38,407 nt of DNA, taken from assembly GCA_036555005.1 (NCBI GenBank), contig DATBME010000052.1, forward strand, positions 1 through 38,407. Reading direction: 5' to 3'. The notes under the pieces were generated by a model. The model did not search any database and was not told the DNA's origin. It worked only from the letters and a program-made list of their open reading frames with translations. Of the stretch, positions 30,452 to 38,407 are shown in pieces (position 1 is the stretch's first letter; each line of letters opens with the position of its first letter). The position numbers and the translations under genes are program-made. This stretch comes from DASSCW01 sp036555005 (GTDB lineage: Bacteria > Chloroflexota > Limnocylindria > QHBO01).

Positions 30452-31962
30452 CAGTCGTGGGCCGTGGGGGCGCGAAGGGACGAAAGACCGGCCGCCTGCT
30501 CGTAGGCGTCGGCCACGCGCAGGACCGTGGCCTCGTCGAAGGCCCGCCCGATGACCTGGAGGCCGACCGGCAGCCCGTCGGACAGGCCGCACGGCACCGA
30601 GATGCCCGGCAGGCCCGCGATGTTGACCGGCAGGGTGCAGGCGTCATTGAGGTACATCAGCAGCGGGTCCTGGGTCTTGGCGCCGATCTTGAACGCGACG
30701 CTGGGCGAGGTCGGGGCGATCAGCGCGTCGACATCGGCCAGGACCGCGTCGAACTCGGCCTTGATCAGGGTCCGCACCTGCTGCGCCTTCACGTAGTAGG
30801 CGTCGTAGTAGCCGGCCGACAGAGCATAGGTGCCCAGCATGATTCGGCGCTTGACCTCCGCCCCGAACCCCGAGCCGCGGGTGCGCAGGTAGTTGTCCAG
30901 CAGCTCGTCCTCGCCCGCGGAGAGGCCGTACTTCACGCCGTCATAGCGGGCCAGGTTGGCCGATGCTTCCGCCGGGGCGATGATGTAGTACGTCGCCAGG
31001 CCGCTGTCGGTGGACGGCAGGCTGACCTCCGCCACCTCGGCACCCAGCCCCTCAAGGACCGTGATGGCGTCCCGCACGGCCGCCTCGACGCCCGGCTCCA
31101 TGCCGGCCACGAAGTACTCCCGCGGCACGCCCAATCGCAGGCCGCGGATTCCGCCGGTCAATGCCGCCACGTAGTCAGGCACCGACATCTCGACGCTGGT
31201 GGAGTCGCGCGGGTCGTGGCCGGCAATGGCGCCCAGCACCATCGCGCAGTCGCGCACCGACCGCGTGAACGGCCCGCACTGGTCCAGGCTGGAGGCGAAG
31301 GCCACCATCCCGTAGCGGCTGACCCGGCCGTAAGTCGGTTTCATGCCCACTACCCCGGACAGGGAGGCCGGCTGGCGGATGCTGCCGCCGGTGTCGGTGC
31401 CCAGCGCGAAGTACATCTCCCCGGCCGCCACGCCCGCCGACGAGCCGCCCGACGAGCCACCCGGCACGGTCGACTCGTCCCATGGGTTGTGAACCGGGCC
31501 ATAGGCGCTGTTCTCGTTGGACGAGCCCATGGCGAACTCGTCGCAATTGGTCTTGCCGATCAGCACCGCCCCCGCCGCCCCCAGACGCTCCTCGGCGTCG
31601 CCGGCGTAGGGAGAGCGGTAGCCTTCCAGGATCCGCGAGCCGGCGGTGGTCGGCAGGCCTCCGTCCGGCTGCCCGGCATCATCCAGCGCGCGGGTGACGA
31701 AAATGTCCTTCAGGGCGTACGGGATGCCGAGCAGAGGCCGATCCGCCCCGTTCCCGCCTGCCAGCGCCGCGTCCGCCGCGTCGGCCGCCGCCAGCGCTCG
31801 CTCGCGGCCCACGGCCAGGAATGTGTTCAGGCGTTCGGCGTCGCGATCGATCCGCGCCAGGCAGGCCTCGGTCAGCTCGCGGGAGCTAACCTCCCGGGCG
31901 CGCAGCTGGGCGCCAACCTCGGTGATCGTCCGGTCGGCGAGGGGGAGGGTTGCGGTGCCCAC
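30451..31962 (-). CDS. gatA: Aspartyl/glutamyl-tRNA amidotransferase subunit A
   Basis: A 503-residue amidase-signature enzyme. The catalytic triad is visible: Lys in LLGIPYALKDIF, cis-Ser in VPGGSSGGSSAGVAAG, and nucleophile Ser in ALGTDTGGSIRQPAS. YGRVSRYGMVAFASSLDQCG and a terminal LPVGLQVIGRAFDEATVLRV match GatA. It releases ammonia from glutamine for GatB-activated tRNA. GTG 31962 follows the gatC stop by 2 nt, with GGAGGAGG about ten bases upstream inside gatC. The longer upstream open frame is antisense/overlap noise across gatC. Confidence 0.97.
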   Translation of the reverse strand: MGTATLPLADRTITEVGAQLRAREVSSRELTEACLARIDRDAERLNTFLAVGRERALAAADAADAALAGGNGADRPLLGIPYALKDIFVTRALDDAGQPDGGLPTTAGSRILEGYRSPYAGDAEERLGAAGAVLIGKTNCDEFAMGSSNENSAYGPVHNPWDESTVPGGSSGGSSAGVAAGEMYFALGTDTGGSIRQPASLSGVVGMKPTYGRVSRYGMVAFASSLDQCGPFTRSVRDCAMVLGAIAGHDPRDSTSVEMSVPDYVAALTGGIRGLRLGVPREYFVAGMEPGVEAAVRDAITVLEGLGAEVAEVSLPSTDSGLATYYIIAPAEASANLARYDGVKYGLSAGEDELLDNYLRTRGSGFGAEVKRRIMLGTYALSAGYYDAYYVKAQQVRTLIKAEFDAVLADVDALIAPTSPSVAFKIGAKTQDPLLMYLNDACTLPVNIAGLPGISVPCGLSDGLPVGLQVIGRAFDEATVLRVADAYEQAAGLSSLRAPTAHD

Positions 31963-31964
31963 GC

Positions 31965-32255
31965 CTAGCGCCCCTCCTCCAGGATCACCGGCACGCGGAG
32001 CATCGGTCCCTCGCGCTGCGGCGCGTTCCCCAGGGCCGCCTCGCGCGCCATGGACGGGCGTGCCACGTCGTCGCGCATCACGTTCTCGAGCGCAACCTGG
32101 GCCGTCGGCCCTACGCTGCTGGTGTCGACCGCCTGCAGCTGCCCCACCGCCTCCAGGATGCGGTTCAGCTGGCCCTGCATCAGATCGATCTCGTCGTCGC
32201 TGAGGCCCAGCCTGGCCAGCGCGGCAACGTGCTCGACGTCCTCGCGGCTGATCAT
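31965..32255 (-). CDS. gatC: Aspartyl/glutamyl-tRNA amidotransferase subunit C
   Basis: A 96-residue GatC: ISREDVEHVAALARLGLSDD, EIDLMQGQLNRILEAVGQLQ, then MRDDVARPSMAREAAL and a final LRVPVILEEGR, all typical. It wraps GatA and GatB in the amidotransferase. ATG 32255 has TAGCAT 6 nt upstream and no ribosome site, so the operon mRNA is probably leaderless. A divergent hydrolase starts only 22 nt away. Confidence 0.95.
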   Translation of the reverse strand: MISREDVEHVAALARLGLSDDEIDLMQGQLNRILEAVGQLQAVDTSSVGPTAQVALENVMRDDVARPSMAREAALGNAPQREGPMLRVPVILEEGR

Positions 32256-32261
32256 GGGCCG

Positions 32262-32267
32262 ATGCTA
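32262..32267 (-). promoter_or_regulatory. Leaderless-type -10 (TAGCAT) for the gatCA operon
   Basis: TAGCAT ends 6 nt before ATG 32255 on the minus strand. The surrounding GCTAGCATCGG..CCATG also occurs before 36599, differing by one base over 17. Confidence 0.5.
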
Positions 32268-32277
32268 GCAGGCGACA

Positions 32278-33156
32278 ATGCGCCCCATGGCGGAGGCACC
32301 AGGCACGATCGCGATCCCGATTCGCGGCGGGCGGATCGAGGCGTTCCGGCTGCCTGCCGGACCGGCACCGAGCGGCACGCCGCTGCTGGTGCTGGGCGGC
32401 ATCGAGACCGGCCTGCGCCCGCTGGCAGGGACGGAGCAGGTCCTCCTGCGCCGATGGGAGGGCCGGGCGGCTAAGCGGCCGGTGGTGGTGGTCGGACGGC
32501 CGCTGGCCGACGATGCGGCCCAGAGCGAGGACCTCATGCACCCGCGCGTGATAGCCGATGCGGTGGCCACCGCCATCGGCTGGCTGGCCGCCAACGGCGG
32601 GCCTCAGCCGCCGTTCGCGATCGAGGCCGAGTCCGGCGGTGGCCGCATCTCGCTGTGGCTGACGGTCGACCATCCGGAGCTGGTGGCACGGCTGGTCCTG
32701 TCGTCGGTCGCCGCCGAGACGCCGGCCGACTCGCCGATGGCTGAGCGCATGGGCCGCTGGATCGCCATGGCCGAGGCCGATGATTGGGGCATGTTCTTCA
32801 GCCACATGGCCACGGTCATGAGGCCGGCGTCGGGTGGCGCGGCGCCGTCATTCGAGGCCGCGGCGCGTCTCCAGCCGCGACCCGCCACCCCGGAGCGGTT
32901 CATCGGAGAGCTGCGCGCCACGCTCGACCCCACCTCGTTCGTCACGGAACGGCTGAGCGAGATCGGGGTGCCGACGCTGGTGCTGGCGGGTGAGCTTGAC
33001 CAGGTGGTGCCGGTCTCCGCCACCCGGCTCGTGGCGGACCGGATTCCCGGCGCGCGGGTCGTCACCGATCCGCACTGTGGCCACACGGTCCGAACCAGCA
33101 TGGATGCCTACGACACCACGGTAGAGGCATTTCTGGCGGAAGGAGACGCGCGGTGA
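32278..33156 (+). CDS. Alpha/beta-fold hydrolase
   Basis: A 292-residue protein: PLLVLGGIETGL (oxyanion region), FAIEAESGGGRISLWLTVDH with the likely nucleophile Ser in AESGG (first Gly of GxSxG is Ala), LVLAGELDQVVPVSATRLVA with the catalytic Asp, and TDPHCGHTVR with the His. Reaction unknown. The start may be ATG 32278 (TAGCAG 6 nt upstream) or ATG 32287 (GACAAT 7 nt upstream); both imply a nearly leaderless mRNA, sharing 22 nt with the gatC promoter. Confidence 0.8.
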   Translation: MRPMAEAPGTIAIPIRGGRIEAFRLPAGPAPSGTPLLVLGGIETGLRPLAGTEQVLLRRWEGRAAKRPVVVVGRPLADDAAQSEDLMHPRVIADAVATAIGWLAANGGPQPPFAIEAESGGGRISLWLTVDHPELVARLVLSSVAAETPADSPMAERMGRWIAMAEADDWGMFFSHMATVMRPASGGAAPSFEAAARLQPRPATPERFIGELRATLDPTSFVTERLSEIGVPTLVLAGELDQVVPVSATRLVADRIPGARVVTDPHCGHTVRTSMDAYDTTVEAFLAEGDAR

Positions 33157-33176
33157 GCTGGTGATCAGGCGCACCC

Positions 33177-33205
33177 CTGACGATTTCGGCATGAAGGACC
33201 ATACT
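33177..33205 (+). promoter_or_regulatory. Promoter of the VOC gene
   Basis: CTGACG (33177-33182), 17 nt, CATACT (33200-33205), four of six consensus in each hexamer, about 38 nt before an ATG with a GGAGGAGG ribosome site. Confidence 0.4.
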
Positions 33206-33242
33206 GAGATCCCCAACGTCGAAGTCCGGAGGAGGCCGTCCG

Positions 33243-33704
33243 ATGGCCCATCTCGTCGTCCATTTCGAGATCCACGCATCCGAGCCGCAGAAGCTGATCG
33301 ACTTCTACTCAGCGCTCTTCGGCTGGAAGTTCGAATCGTATGGCGGGGGCGATCAGCCCTACTGGGTGATCGACACCGGCGAGGGTTCTATCGGCAATGC
33401 CGCCGGCGATAAGGGCCTCGGCATCAACGGCGGCCTCACCTCTCGCCAGGGTCCTGGTCCCGAGATCGGCGCGCCCGTCAATGGCTGCAACATCGTCGTC
33501 GGCGTCGAGGATGTCGATGGGCTGATGCGTCGCGGCATCGAGCTCGGCGCGACGGAGGCGCTGCCGGCAACCGACTGGCCCGGCATCGGCCGCGGCGGCT
33601 ATCTGCTCGATCCGGACAACAACGTGTTCGGCCTGATCTCGCCGGTCCTGTCGGACGGCACGATTGCGATGGGCGTCGGGGCTGAGGCTTCGGCCACCGC
33701 CTGA
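33243..33704 (+). CDS. VOC (glyoxalase-like) protein
   Basis: A 153-residue VOC protein: LVVHFEIHASEPQKLIDFYS then ALFGWKFE opens module one, and CNIVVGVEDVDGLMRRGIEL with GGYLLDPDNNVFGLISP closes module two. It resembles the 'VOC family / glyoxalase_2' group with H in HFEIHA as the first metal-site position. The substrate is unknown. ATG 33243 has GGAGGAGG about eight bases upstream. It ends 24 nt before the convergent ligA. Confidence 0.87.
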   Translation: MAHLVVHFEIHASEPQKLIDFYSALFGWKFESYGGGDQPYWVIDTGEGSIGNAAGDKGLGINGGLTSRQGPGPEIGAPVNGCNIVVGVEDVDGLMRRGIELGATEALPATDWPGIGRGGYLLDPDNNVFGLISPVLSDGTIAMGVGAEASATA

Positions 33705-33728
33705 CGCCACGAATGCGGCAGCGCCCGA

Positions 33729-35840
33729 CTAACCCTTGGGCGCTCCCGCCAGCAACGCTCGGAAGGCATCCTCGTCGAGCACGGGGACACCGAGCTTCTC
33801 GGCCTTGGCCAGCTTGCTGCCGGCCTTGTCGCCGGCGACCAGGTAGTCGGTCTGTTTCGAGACCGACCCGGCGGCGTGTCCGCCGGCGGTGCGGATCGCC
33901 GCCTCCGCCTCCTGGCGACTGAAGCCGGGCAGGGTCCCGGTCACGACCAGGGTCTTGCCGGCCAGGGGGCCGCCGCCGGGCTCCGGTGGCTCCGCGCCGG
34001 CCTCGGGCGCCTCGGCGGTCACGCCCGCTGCGATCAGGGCATGGAGCGTCCCGGACGTGTGCTCGTCGGCGAAGTAGGCGGCTATCCCTTCCGCCACCAC
34101 CTGTCCGATCCCGAACACCGCGGTCAGCTCCTCCGCTGAGGCGCCACGCAGCCGGTCGGCCACGCGGCGAGTCCAATCGGCCTCGGATTCACCTTCGGCG
34201 CGTGGAGTCTCGGCGGTCAGCCAGTTGGCAAGATCGATCGCGGTCTGGAACCCGACGTGACGGATGCCGAGCGAGTTCAGGATGCGCGCCAGCGGCCGGC
34301 GCCTCGCGCCCTGGATGGCGGCATGCAGATTCTCGGCGGACTTGCGGGCGTATCGGTCCAGCCCCTCGAGCGTCTCGACATCCAGCCCGAACAGGTCGGC
34401 CGGCTCGTTGAGCAGCCCCTTCTCGGCCAGCTGGTTGACGACGGCATAGCCGGCGCCCTCGATGTCGAAGCCACCGCGGCCGGTGAAGTGCAGCAGGCCG
34501 CCGATGCGCTGCGCCGGGCACCACGGATTCGGGCAGCGCCAGACGACCTCGCCCTCCTCGCGGACCGCATCGGTCCCGCAGACGGGGCAGGTGGCCGGCA
34601 TCTCCCAGACCGATTCGCTGCCGTCCCGCGCCTCGGTCACGGCAGAGACGACCTCCGGGATCACATCCCCGGCTCGCTGCAGCACGATCGTGTCGCCGAC
34701 CCGCAGGTCGCGCCGCCGGATCTCGTCGATGTTGTGGAGCGTGGCATTGCGTACCGTGGTGCCGCCCACCGAGACCGGCGTGACGTGCGCCACCGGCGTC
34801 AGCGCCCCGGTCCGGCCCACGTAGACCTCGATCTCCTCCAGCTTGGTGGTGACCTGCTGGGCCGGGAACTTGTAGGCCGTCGCCCAGCGTGGGGCACGCG
34901 ACACGAAGCCCAGCGTGCGCTGGGCGTCCGCGTCATCGACCTTGATCACGATCCCGTCCGTCTCGTAGTCGAGCTCCTTGCGCTTCTCGGCCCACTCCTC
35001 CACGAAGCTGATGACCGCGTCGATCCCTTCCACCCGCTGCGTGGCGGGGTTGACCGGGAAGCCCAGCTCGCGCAGCAGCGCCAGCGATTCCGAGTGGCTC
35101 TTGAGCCCCGGCACCCCGACCACCTGGTAGGCCCACAGCGAGAGGCGACGGCTGGCGGTGATGGCCGGGTCCTTCTGGCGCACCGTGCCCGCGGCCGTGT
35201 TGCGGGCGTTGGCGTAGAGCGGCTTGCCATCGCGCTCCAGCTGCTCGTTCAGCTCGGCGAAGGCGCCCCGCGGCATGAACACCTCGCCTCGGACCTCCAG
35301 TTGCTCCCCGGGCGGATCGGACCGCAGCCGCAGGGGGATGGCGCGCACCGTGCGCAGGTTGGGCGTGACGTCCTCGCCGGTGGTGCCGTCGCCGCGGGTC
35401 GCGCCGCGCACGAAGGAGCGGCCGTCGTAGCGCAGGCTGATGGCCAGCCCGTCGATCTTCAGCTCGCACACGTAGGTGACGCCGGGGTCGCCATCGGCGA
35501 GGGCCAGGCCGCGCCGGACGCGCGTGTCGAACTCGCGCAGCTCGTCGTGGCCGAAGGCATTGCCCAGCGAGAGCATCGGCACCTGGTGCCGGACTTCGGC
35601 GAAGGCGCCCGATGGCGCGGCGCCCACCCGTTGCGTAGGCGAGTCCGGGGTGGCGAGCTCTGGATGAGCTTCCTCCAGGTCTTGCAGCTCCCTCAGGAGG
35701 CGGTCGTAGACCTGGTCCTCCATCGTCGGGTCGTCCAGGACGTGGTAGCGGTAGTTCGCCTCGTCGATGGTCGAGCGCAGCTCGGCGGCCCGCTCGGCTG
35801 CGCCCTTGGCCGGATCCCTTGCCGTGCGGGCCTTGCTCAC
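33729..35840 (-). CDS. ligA: NAD+-dependent DNA ligase
   Basis: A complete 703-residue LigA. The Ia domain opens with LRSTIDEANYRYHVLDDPTM; the adenylation Lys128 is in CELKIDG; the OB-fold region has GRTGALTPVAHVTPV. The Cys4 zinc finger lies in CPVCGTDAVREEG...CPNPWCPAQ. HhH domains include LGIRHVGFQTAIDLANWL, and a C-terminal BRCT reads GKTLVVTGTLPGFSRQEAEA...DYLVAGDKAGSKL. It seals nicks using NAD+. GTG 35840 overlaps the stop of the preceding mini-gene (GTGA), so it is translated within the pcrA/DinB-like transcription unit. Confidence 0.97.
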   Translation of the reverse strand: MSKARTARDPAKGAAERAAELRSTIDEANYRYHVLDDPTMEDQVYDRLLRELQDLEEAHPELATPDSPTQRVGAAPSGAFAEVRHQVPMLSLGNAFGHDELREFDTRVRRGLALADGDPGVTYVCELKIDGLAISLRYDGRSFVRGATRGDGTTGEDVTPNLRTVRAIPLRLRSDPPGEQLEVRGEVFMPRGAFAELNEQLERDGKPLYANARNTAAGTVRQKDPAITASRRLSLWAYQVVGVPGLKSHSESLALLRELGFPVNPATQRVEGIDAVISFVEEWAEKRKELDYETDGIVIKVDDADAQRTLGFVSRAPRWATAYKFPAQQVTTKLEEIEVYVGRTGALTPVAHVTPVSVGGTTVRNATLHNIDEIRRRDLRVGDTIVLQRAGDVIPEVVSAVTEARDGSESVWEMPATCPVCGTDAVREEGEVVWRCPNPWCPAQRIGGLLHFTGRGGFDIEGAGYAVVNQLAEKGLLNEPADLFGLDVETLEGLDRYARKSAENLHAAIQGARRRPLARILNSLGIRHVGFQTAIDLANWLTAETPRAEGESEADWTRRVADRLRGASAEELTAVFGIGQVVAEGIAAYFADEHTSGTLHALIAAGVTAEAPEAGAEPPEPGGGPLAGKTLVVTGTLPGFSRQEAEAAIRTAGGHAAGSVSKQTDYLVAGDKAGSKLAKAEKLGVPVLDEDAFRALLAGAPKG

Positions 35841-36004
35841 CGGGCGTCCGCCGCGGCGGCGTGGATCACCAGGTCCCGGCCATCCCAGGCCTCGACCACC
35901 GGACGGCCCTCCGGGTCGGGCAGGGCGTCCAGGGCCTCGACAAAGGCGCTGCGCTCACGATCGAGCTCCGCCAGCAGGGCGGTCACCCTGGGACCGGCGG
36001 TCAA
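35837..36004 (-). CDS. Truncated mini-gene: N-terminal paralogue of the upstream DinB/MDMPI-like protein
   Basis: A 55-residue reading frame, VTALLAELDRERSAFVEALD then VVEAWDGRDLVIHAAAADAR. It aligns with the start of the next gene upstream (ALLRELQAARDEFVAALDDV, VGDWSARELIAHLGYW), including the DW/x-RDL-I-H helix that carries the first metal-site histidine. The later helices are missing. TTG 36004 overlaps the upstream stop (TTGA); GTG 35986 is an alternative. Its stop overlaps the ligA GTG. Codon use is as GC-biased as in real genes. It may be a duplicated fragment kept as a translational bridge to ligA. Confidence 0.5.
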   Translation of the reverse strand: MTAGPRVTALLAELDRERSAFVEALDALPDPEGRPVVEAWDGRDLVIHAAAADAR

Positions 36005-36582
36005 TCCGCGCCTCCCGCATCATCGGCGTCGGCCCCATCGGGCTCACCCTCATCCGCGTCCCCCGCCTCCGCGTCTCCATCATCACCGTCGTCCGCTTCG
36101 GCTGCTCCGGTGAACCAGGCCCGCAGGTCCAGGGTGTGCTCGCGGTAGTGCTCCGGCCCGTCGTCCTGGATCACGCGCTCCAGGGTGTCGCCGTAGGACA
36201 CCTTCTCATCGAGCCAGGCGGGGTCGGCGCGCGCCAGGCGGGTGACCAGCGCCTCGAAGGCGAGCTCCTCGCGCTGCCGCACGGTGGCCAGATCCGTGCC
36301 GGCAGCCACCCGCGCCACGATGGCGTTGCGCTCGTCGACGTCGTGCTCGTCCTCGCCGAAGTCGGCCGTGCGATCCAGCTCCGCCTGGTGCAGCGCCTCG
36401 GCCGCGTGCCCGGTCCAGTAGCCGAGGTGCGCGATCAGCTCTCGCGCGCTCCAGTCGCCGACCAGCCCGGGCGCGGTCAGCAGGGACGGCTCCACATCGT
36501 CGAGGGCGGCGACGAACTCGTCGCGCGCCGCCTGCAGCTCGCGCAGCAGTGCCTCGACCTGCTCCGGGCCGCGCTCGATCAT
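36001..36582 (-). CDS. DinB/maleylpyruvate-isomerase-N-terminal-like protein with acidic tail
   Basis: A 193-residue four-helix protein: RELQAARDEFVAALDDVEPS, GDWSARELIAHLGYWTGHAA (metal-site His region), AIVARVAAGTDLATVRQREE, and EHYREHTLDLRAWF with a late His. The last 40 residues are a low-complexity Asp/Glu/Gly/Ala stretch (DDGDDGDAEAGDADEGEPDG), probably disordered. Family members are thiol-dependent transferases or damage-related proteins. ATG 36582 overlaps the stop of a 6-codon leader ORF (ATGA). It sits between pcrA and ligA in one tightly packed operon. Confidence 0.75.
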   Translation of the reverse strand: MIERGPEQVEALLRELQAARDEFVAALDDVEPSLLTAPGLVGDWSARELIAHLGYWTGHAAEALHQAELDRTADFGEDEHDVDERNAIVARVAAGTDLATVRQREELAFEALVTRLARADPAWLDEKVSYGDTLERVIQDDGPEHYREHTLDLRAWFTGAAEADDGDDGDAEAGDADEGEPDGADADDAGGAD

Positions 36583-36599
36583 GTCCGCCCGTCGTGCAT
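36579..36599 (-). CDS. Putative six-codon leaderless leader ORF (MHDGRT)
   Basis: ATG 36599 has TAGCAT 6 nt upstream, the same module as before gatC. The frame MHDGRT ends in TGA overlapping ATG 36582 of the DinB-like gene (ATGA). A ribosome starting on the leaderless end would terminate exactly at the next start. Confidence 0.3.
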   Translation of the reverse strand: MHDGRT

Positions 36600-36605
36600 G
36601 GACCG

Positions 36606-36625
36606 ATGCTAGCGCCGGGCGCTAG
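36606..36625. promoter_or_regulatory. -10 element and 17-bp palindrome at the pcrA/DinB-like junction
   Basis: CTAGCGCC (36609-36616) and GGCGCTAG (36618-36625) are perfect 8-bp inverted arms around one base, covering the pcrA stop and half of the minus-strand TAGCAT (36611-36606). It could be an operator or a short hairpin between the genes; there is no T-run for an intrinsic terminator. Confidence 0.4.
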
Positions 36626-38407
36626 ACGCGCTCCAGGCCGGCGTAGGCCGCAATGAGGCGCTTCACGCCCTGGCCGACGAAGGCCACGGTCACCTCCTCG
36701 TCGCCCTTCACCCACAGGCTGGAGACGACGATGCCATCGCCGAAGCGCCGATGGCGCACGCGGTCGCCGGCCCGCCACGCCAGCTCCTCGCCCTGGGTGG
36801 CGGCGGTCGCCGGCCGATCGAAGGTGCCGCTGCCGAGGTCCGGCGCATCCCCCTCCGTGTAGCCTGCGGCCGCCACCCGGTCGCGGGCCGCATCCAGCTC
36901 ATTGCCGACCCGGCTGGGCTGTGCCATGTCGGGCAGCGAGACCGGCCGCAGCGGCTCGGAGATGCGGCCCCGGAACGGCGCGCGGTAGCCGGACGGCAGC
37001 CAGCCCTCGTCGTCAGTGCCGCGTCGCTCGCCCCAGCCGCCGCGGCGGAAGGGCGAGCCGGCGTCACTGCGCTCCGCGTCGAGCAGCTCCTCCGGCAGCT
37101 CGGCCAGGAAGCGGCTGGACTCGGCGGCCGCGCCCACGCCCCAGGTCGATCGGTGCCGGGCGTGCACCAGGTAGAGACGGTCCTTGGCGCGCGTCATGCC
37201 CACGTAGGCCAGCCGGCGCTCCTCCTCCAGCTCGCGCTCGTCCTCCAGCGCCCGTTTGTGCGGCAGCAGTCCCTCTTCCAGGCCCACGATGAAGACGATC
37301 GGGAATTCCAGCCCCTTTGCGGCGTGCAGGGTGATGAGCGTCACCCGCTCCGGCCGGTCCTCGAGCGTGTCCTGGTCGGAGACCAGCGCCACCTCCTCCA
37401 GGAAGCGCGCCAGGCCCTCCGGCACGGCCAGCTCGTCGAACTCGGCCGCGTGAGCGCGGAGCTCCAGCAGGTTGGTCCATCGCTCCTCGCCGTCATCGGT
37501 TCCATCCTGGATGGCCGCCTGCAGGCCGGAGCGCTGGTAGGCGGCGTCGAAGATGGCGGACGGTGGCTCGGTGGTCGCCATCGACATCAGCCCCCGCGCG
37601 ATGTCGGCGAAGGCGGCCAGCGCGGTGCGCGCCCGGGCGCCGAGGCTCGGGTTCTGGTCGGCGGCCTCGACCGCCTCCCAGAGGCTGACACCGCGCCCCT
37701 CCGACCAGGCCCGCAGCTCGTCGACCGTCTTCTGGCCGATCCCCCGCGCCGGGACGTTGATGATCCGCTCCAGCGCCACCCGATCCGCGGCGTTGCGGGC
37801 GAGCCGGACGTAGGCCAGGGCGTCCTTGACCTCGCGGCGCTCGTAGAAGCGCGTGCCCCCGACCAGCTGGTACGGGATGCCGAAGCGCATGAACGCCTCT
37901 TCCAGCACCCGGCTCTGGGCGTTGATCCGGTAGCAGATCGCGATCTCGCCGTAGCGCAGCGCGCCGTCCTCGTCGTCGGCGCGGCGGGTGAGCAGGCCGG
38001 TCAGCCCGCCCCGGCCGGAGCCGCCCACCAGGCGCTCGACCTGGCGCGCCACGAACTCGGCCTCCTCGTACTCGTTGTACGCGTCGAAGAGGGTGATCTG
38101 GGTCCCCGCCCCGCGATCGGTCCAGAGCTTCTTGTCCTTGCGCCCCTCGTTGCGGCTGACGACGGCATGGGCGGCATCCAGGATCGTCTGGGTGGAGCGG
38201 TAGTTCTGCTCCAGCTTGACGACCTTGGCGTCGGGGTAGTCGCTCTCGAAGTCGAGGATGTTGCGCAGGTTGGCGCCACGCCACGAATAGATGCTCTGGT
38301 CGTCGTCGCCCACCACGGCCAGGTTGCGGTGCTTCGCGGCCAGCATGGAGCAGATGAGGTACTGGGCGCGGTTGGTGTCCTGGTACTCGTCCACCAGGAT
38401 CTGCTGC
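36622..38407 (-). CDS. pcrA: UvrD/PcrA-type superfamily 1 DNA helicase, missing its N-terminus (window edge)
   Basis: The fragment starts inside motif II (VDEYQDTNRAQY) and continues with motif III VVGDDDQSIYSWRGA, motif IV LEQNYRSTQTIL, GIPYQLVGGTRFYERREVKD, motif V VTLITLHAAKGLEFPIVFIV and motif VI RRLAYVGMTRAKDRLYLVHA. A PcrA-specific C-terminal tudor-like end (DRVRHRRFGDGIVVSSLWVK...GVKRLIAAYAGLERV) separates it from UvrD/Rep-like variants. Roughly 200 N-terminal residues with the Walker A box lie outside. It is a 3'-5' helicase in excision repair and replication-conflict resolution. The downstream DinB-like gene starts 39 nt after its stop. Confidence 0.95.
   Translation of the reverse strand, partial: QQILVDEYQDTNRAQYLICSMLAAKHRNLAVVGDDDQSIYSWRGANLRNILDFESDYPDAKVVKLEQNYRSTQTILDAAHAVVSRNEGRKDKKLWTDRGAGTQITLFDAYNEYEEAEFVARQVERLVGGSGRGGLTGLLTRRADDEDGALRYGEIAICYRINAQSRVLEEAFMRFGIPYQLVGGTRFYERREVKDALAYVRLARNAADRVALERIINVPARGIGQKTVDELRAWSEGRGVSLWEAVEAADQNPSLGARARTALAAFADIARGLMSMATTEPPSAIFDAAYQRSGLQAAIQDGTDDGEERWTNLLELRAHAAEFDELAVPEGLARFLEEVALVSDQDTLEDRPERVTLITLHAAKGLEFPIVFIVGLEEGLLPHKRALEDERELEEERRLAYVGMTRAKDRLYLVHARHRSTWGVGAAAESSRFLAELPEELLDAERSDAGSPFRRGGWGERRGTDDEGWLPSGYRAPFRGRISEPLRPVSLPDMAQPSRVGNELDAARDRVAAAGYTEGDAPDLGSGTFDRPATAATQGEELAWRAGDRVRHRRFGDGIVVSSLWVKGDEEVTVAFVGQGVKRLIAAYAGLERV

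Noticed and set aside
30451..32805. Extended gatA reading frame fused to an upstream 280-residue stretch
   Set aside because: The extra part overlaps gatC and the divergent hydrolase in other frames and resembles nothing; gatA starts naturally at GTG 31962.
34257..36113. 618-codon plus-strand frame
   Set aside because: Antisense to ligA, which has all expected domains.

Overview
The window is about 38.4 kb of gene-dense, high-GC bacterial chromosome. It has no rRNA, tRNA, CRISPR array or insertion sequence that I can recognise. Strongly G/C-biased third codon positions, indirect tRNA amidation genes (gatCAB), many NTG starts and many starts without a Shine-Dalgarno site fit a high-GC lineage such as Chloroflexota (Limnocylindria-like) or a deep actinobacterial-like group. 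That placement is inference from general knowledge, not a search result.

Layout. The left edge holds the first 47 codons of dnaE (minus strand). Next comes a visibly less GC-rich accessory patch (about 142-1740): a toxin/antitoxin-like pair, a divergent DUF6941-like gene, an unusual shared promoter/palindrome, and a short fragment of a secreted-enzyme-like gene. From 1769 to 13473 lies a 'housekeeping-accessory' zone of small enzymes and detoxification-type genes: a membrane-inserted metallophosphoesterase, a DHA2 drug transporter, a winged-helix AlkZ-like protein, an ArsR-SRPBCC-reductase operon, an alpha/beta hydrolase, two DinB-fold genes around a GNAT acetyltransferase, VOC proteins, a quinone oxidoreductase and a 5-TM protein. 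A repeat-bearing gene-free stretch (13474-13892) precedes a GGDEF diguanylate cyclase, an M3 oligopeptidase and a kelch-repeat protein.

The centre (18289-22760) is the most unusual part. It holds a small zinc-ribbon protein ending CSDYY and two paralogous J-domain-like proteins whose HPD motif is altered (RAK in one, HPE in the other). Both paralogues end in the same FGRYxGW...YLxWLxRHSSG domain; the second is translationally coupled to a GRAM/PH-like protein. A LuxR-type two-component system follows, whose kinase is preceded by a 37-codon coupled leader ORF.

The right third is core-like: gatB with a membrane protein, a methyltransferase/aminotransferase pair, a CPA1 Na+/H+ antiporter, a coupled gatC-gatA-(VOC-like)-DUF1684 operon, an alpha/beta hydrolase and VOC gene, then pcrA, a DinB/MDMPI-like gene, a truncated paralogous mini-gene and ligA in a tightly overlapping repair operon. 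pcrA runs off the right edge.

A recurring signal ties the window together. At more than a dozen genes a TANNNT (or near) -10-like hexamer sits 6-7 nt before the start codon, as expected for leaderless mRNAs. I used it to choose several starts (oligopeptidase, zinc ribbon, gatC, gatB, kinase leader ORF). Genes inside operons instead use NTGA stop/start overlaps or clear Shine-Dalgarno sites.
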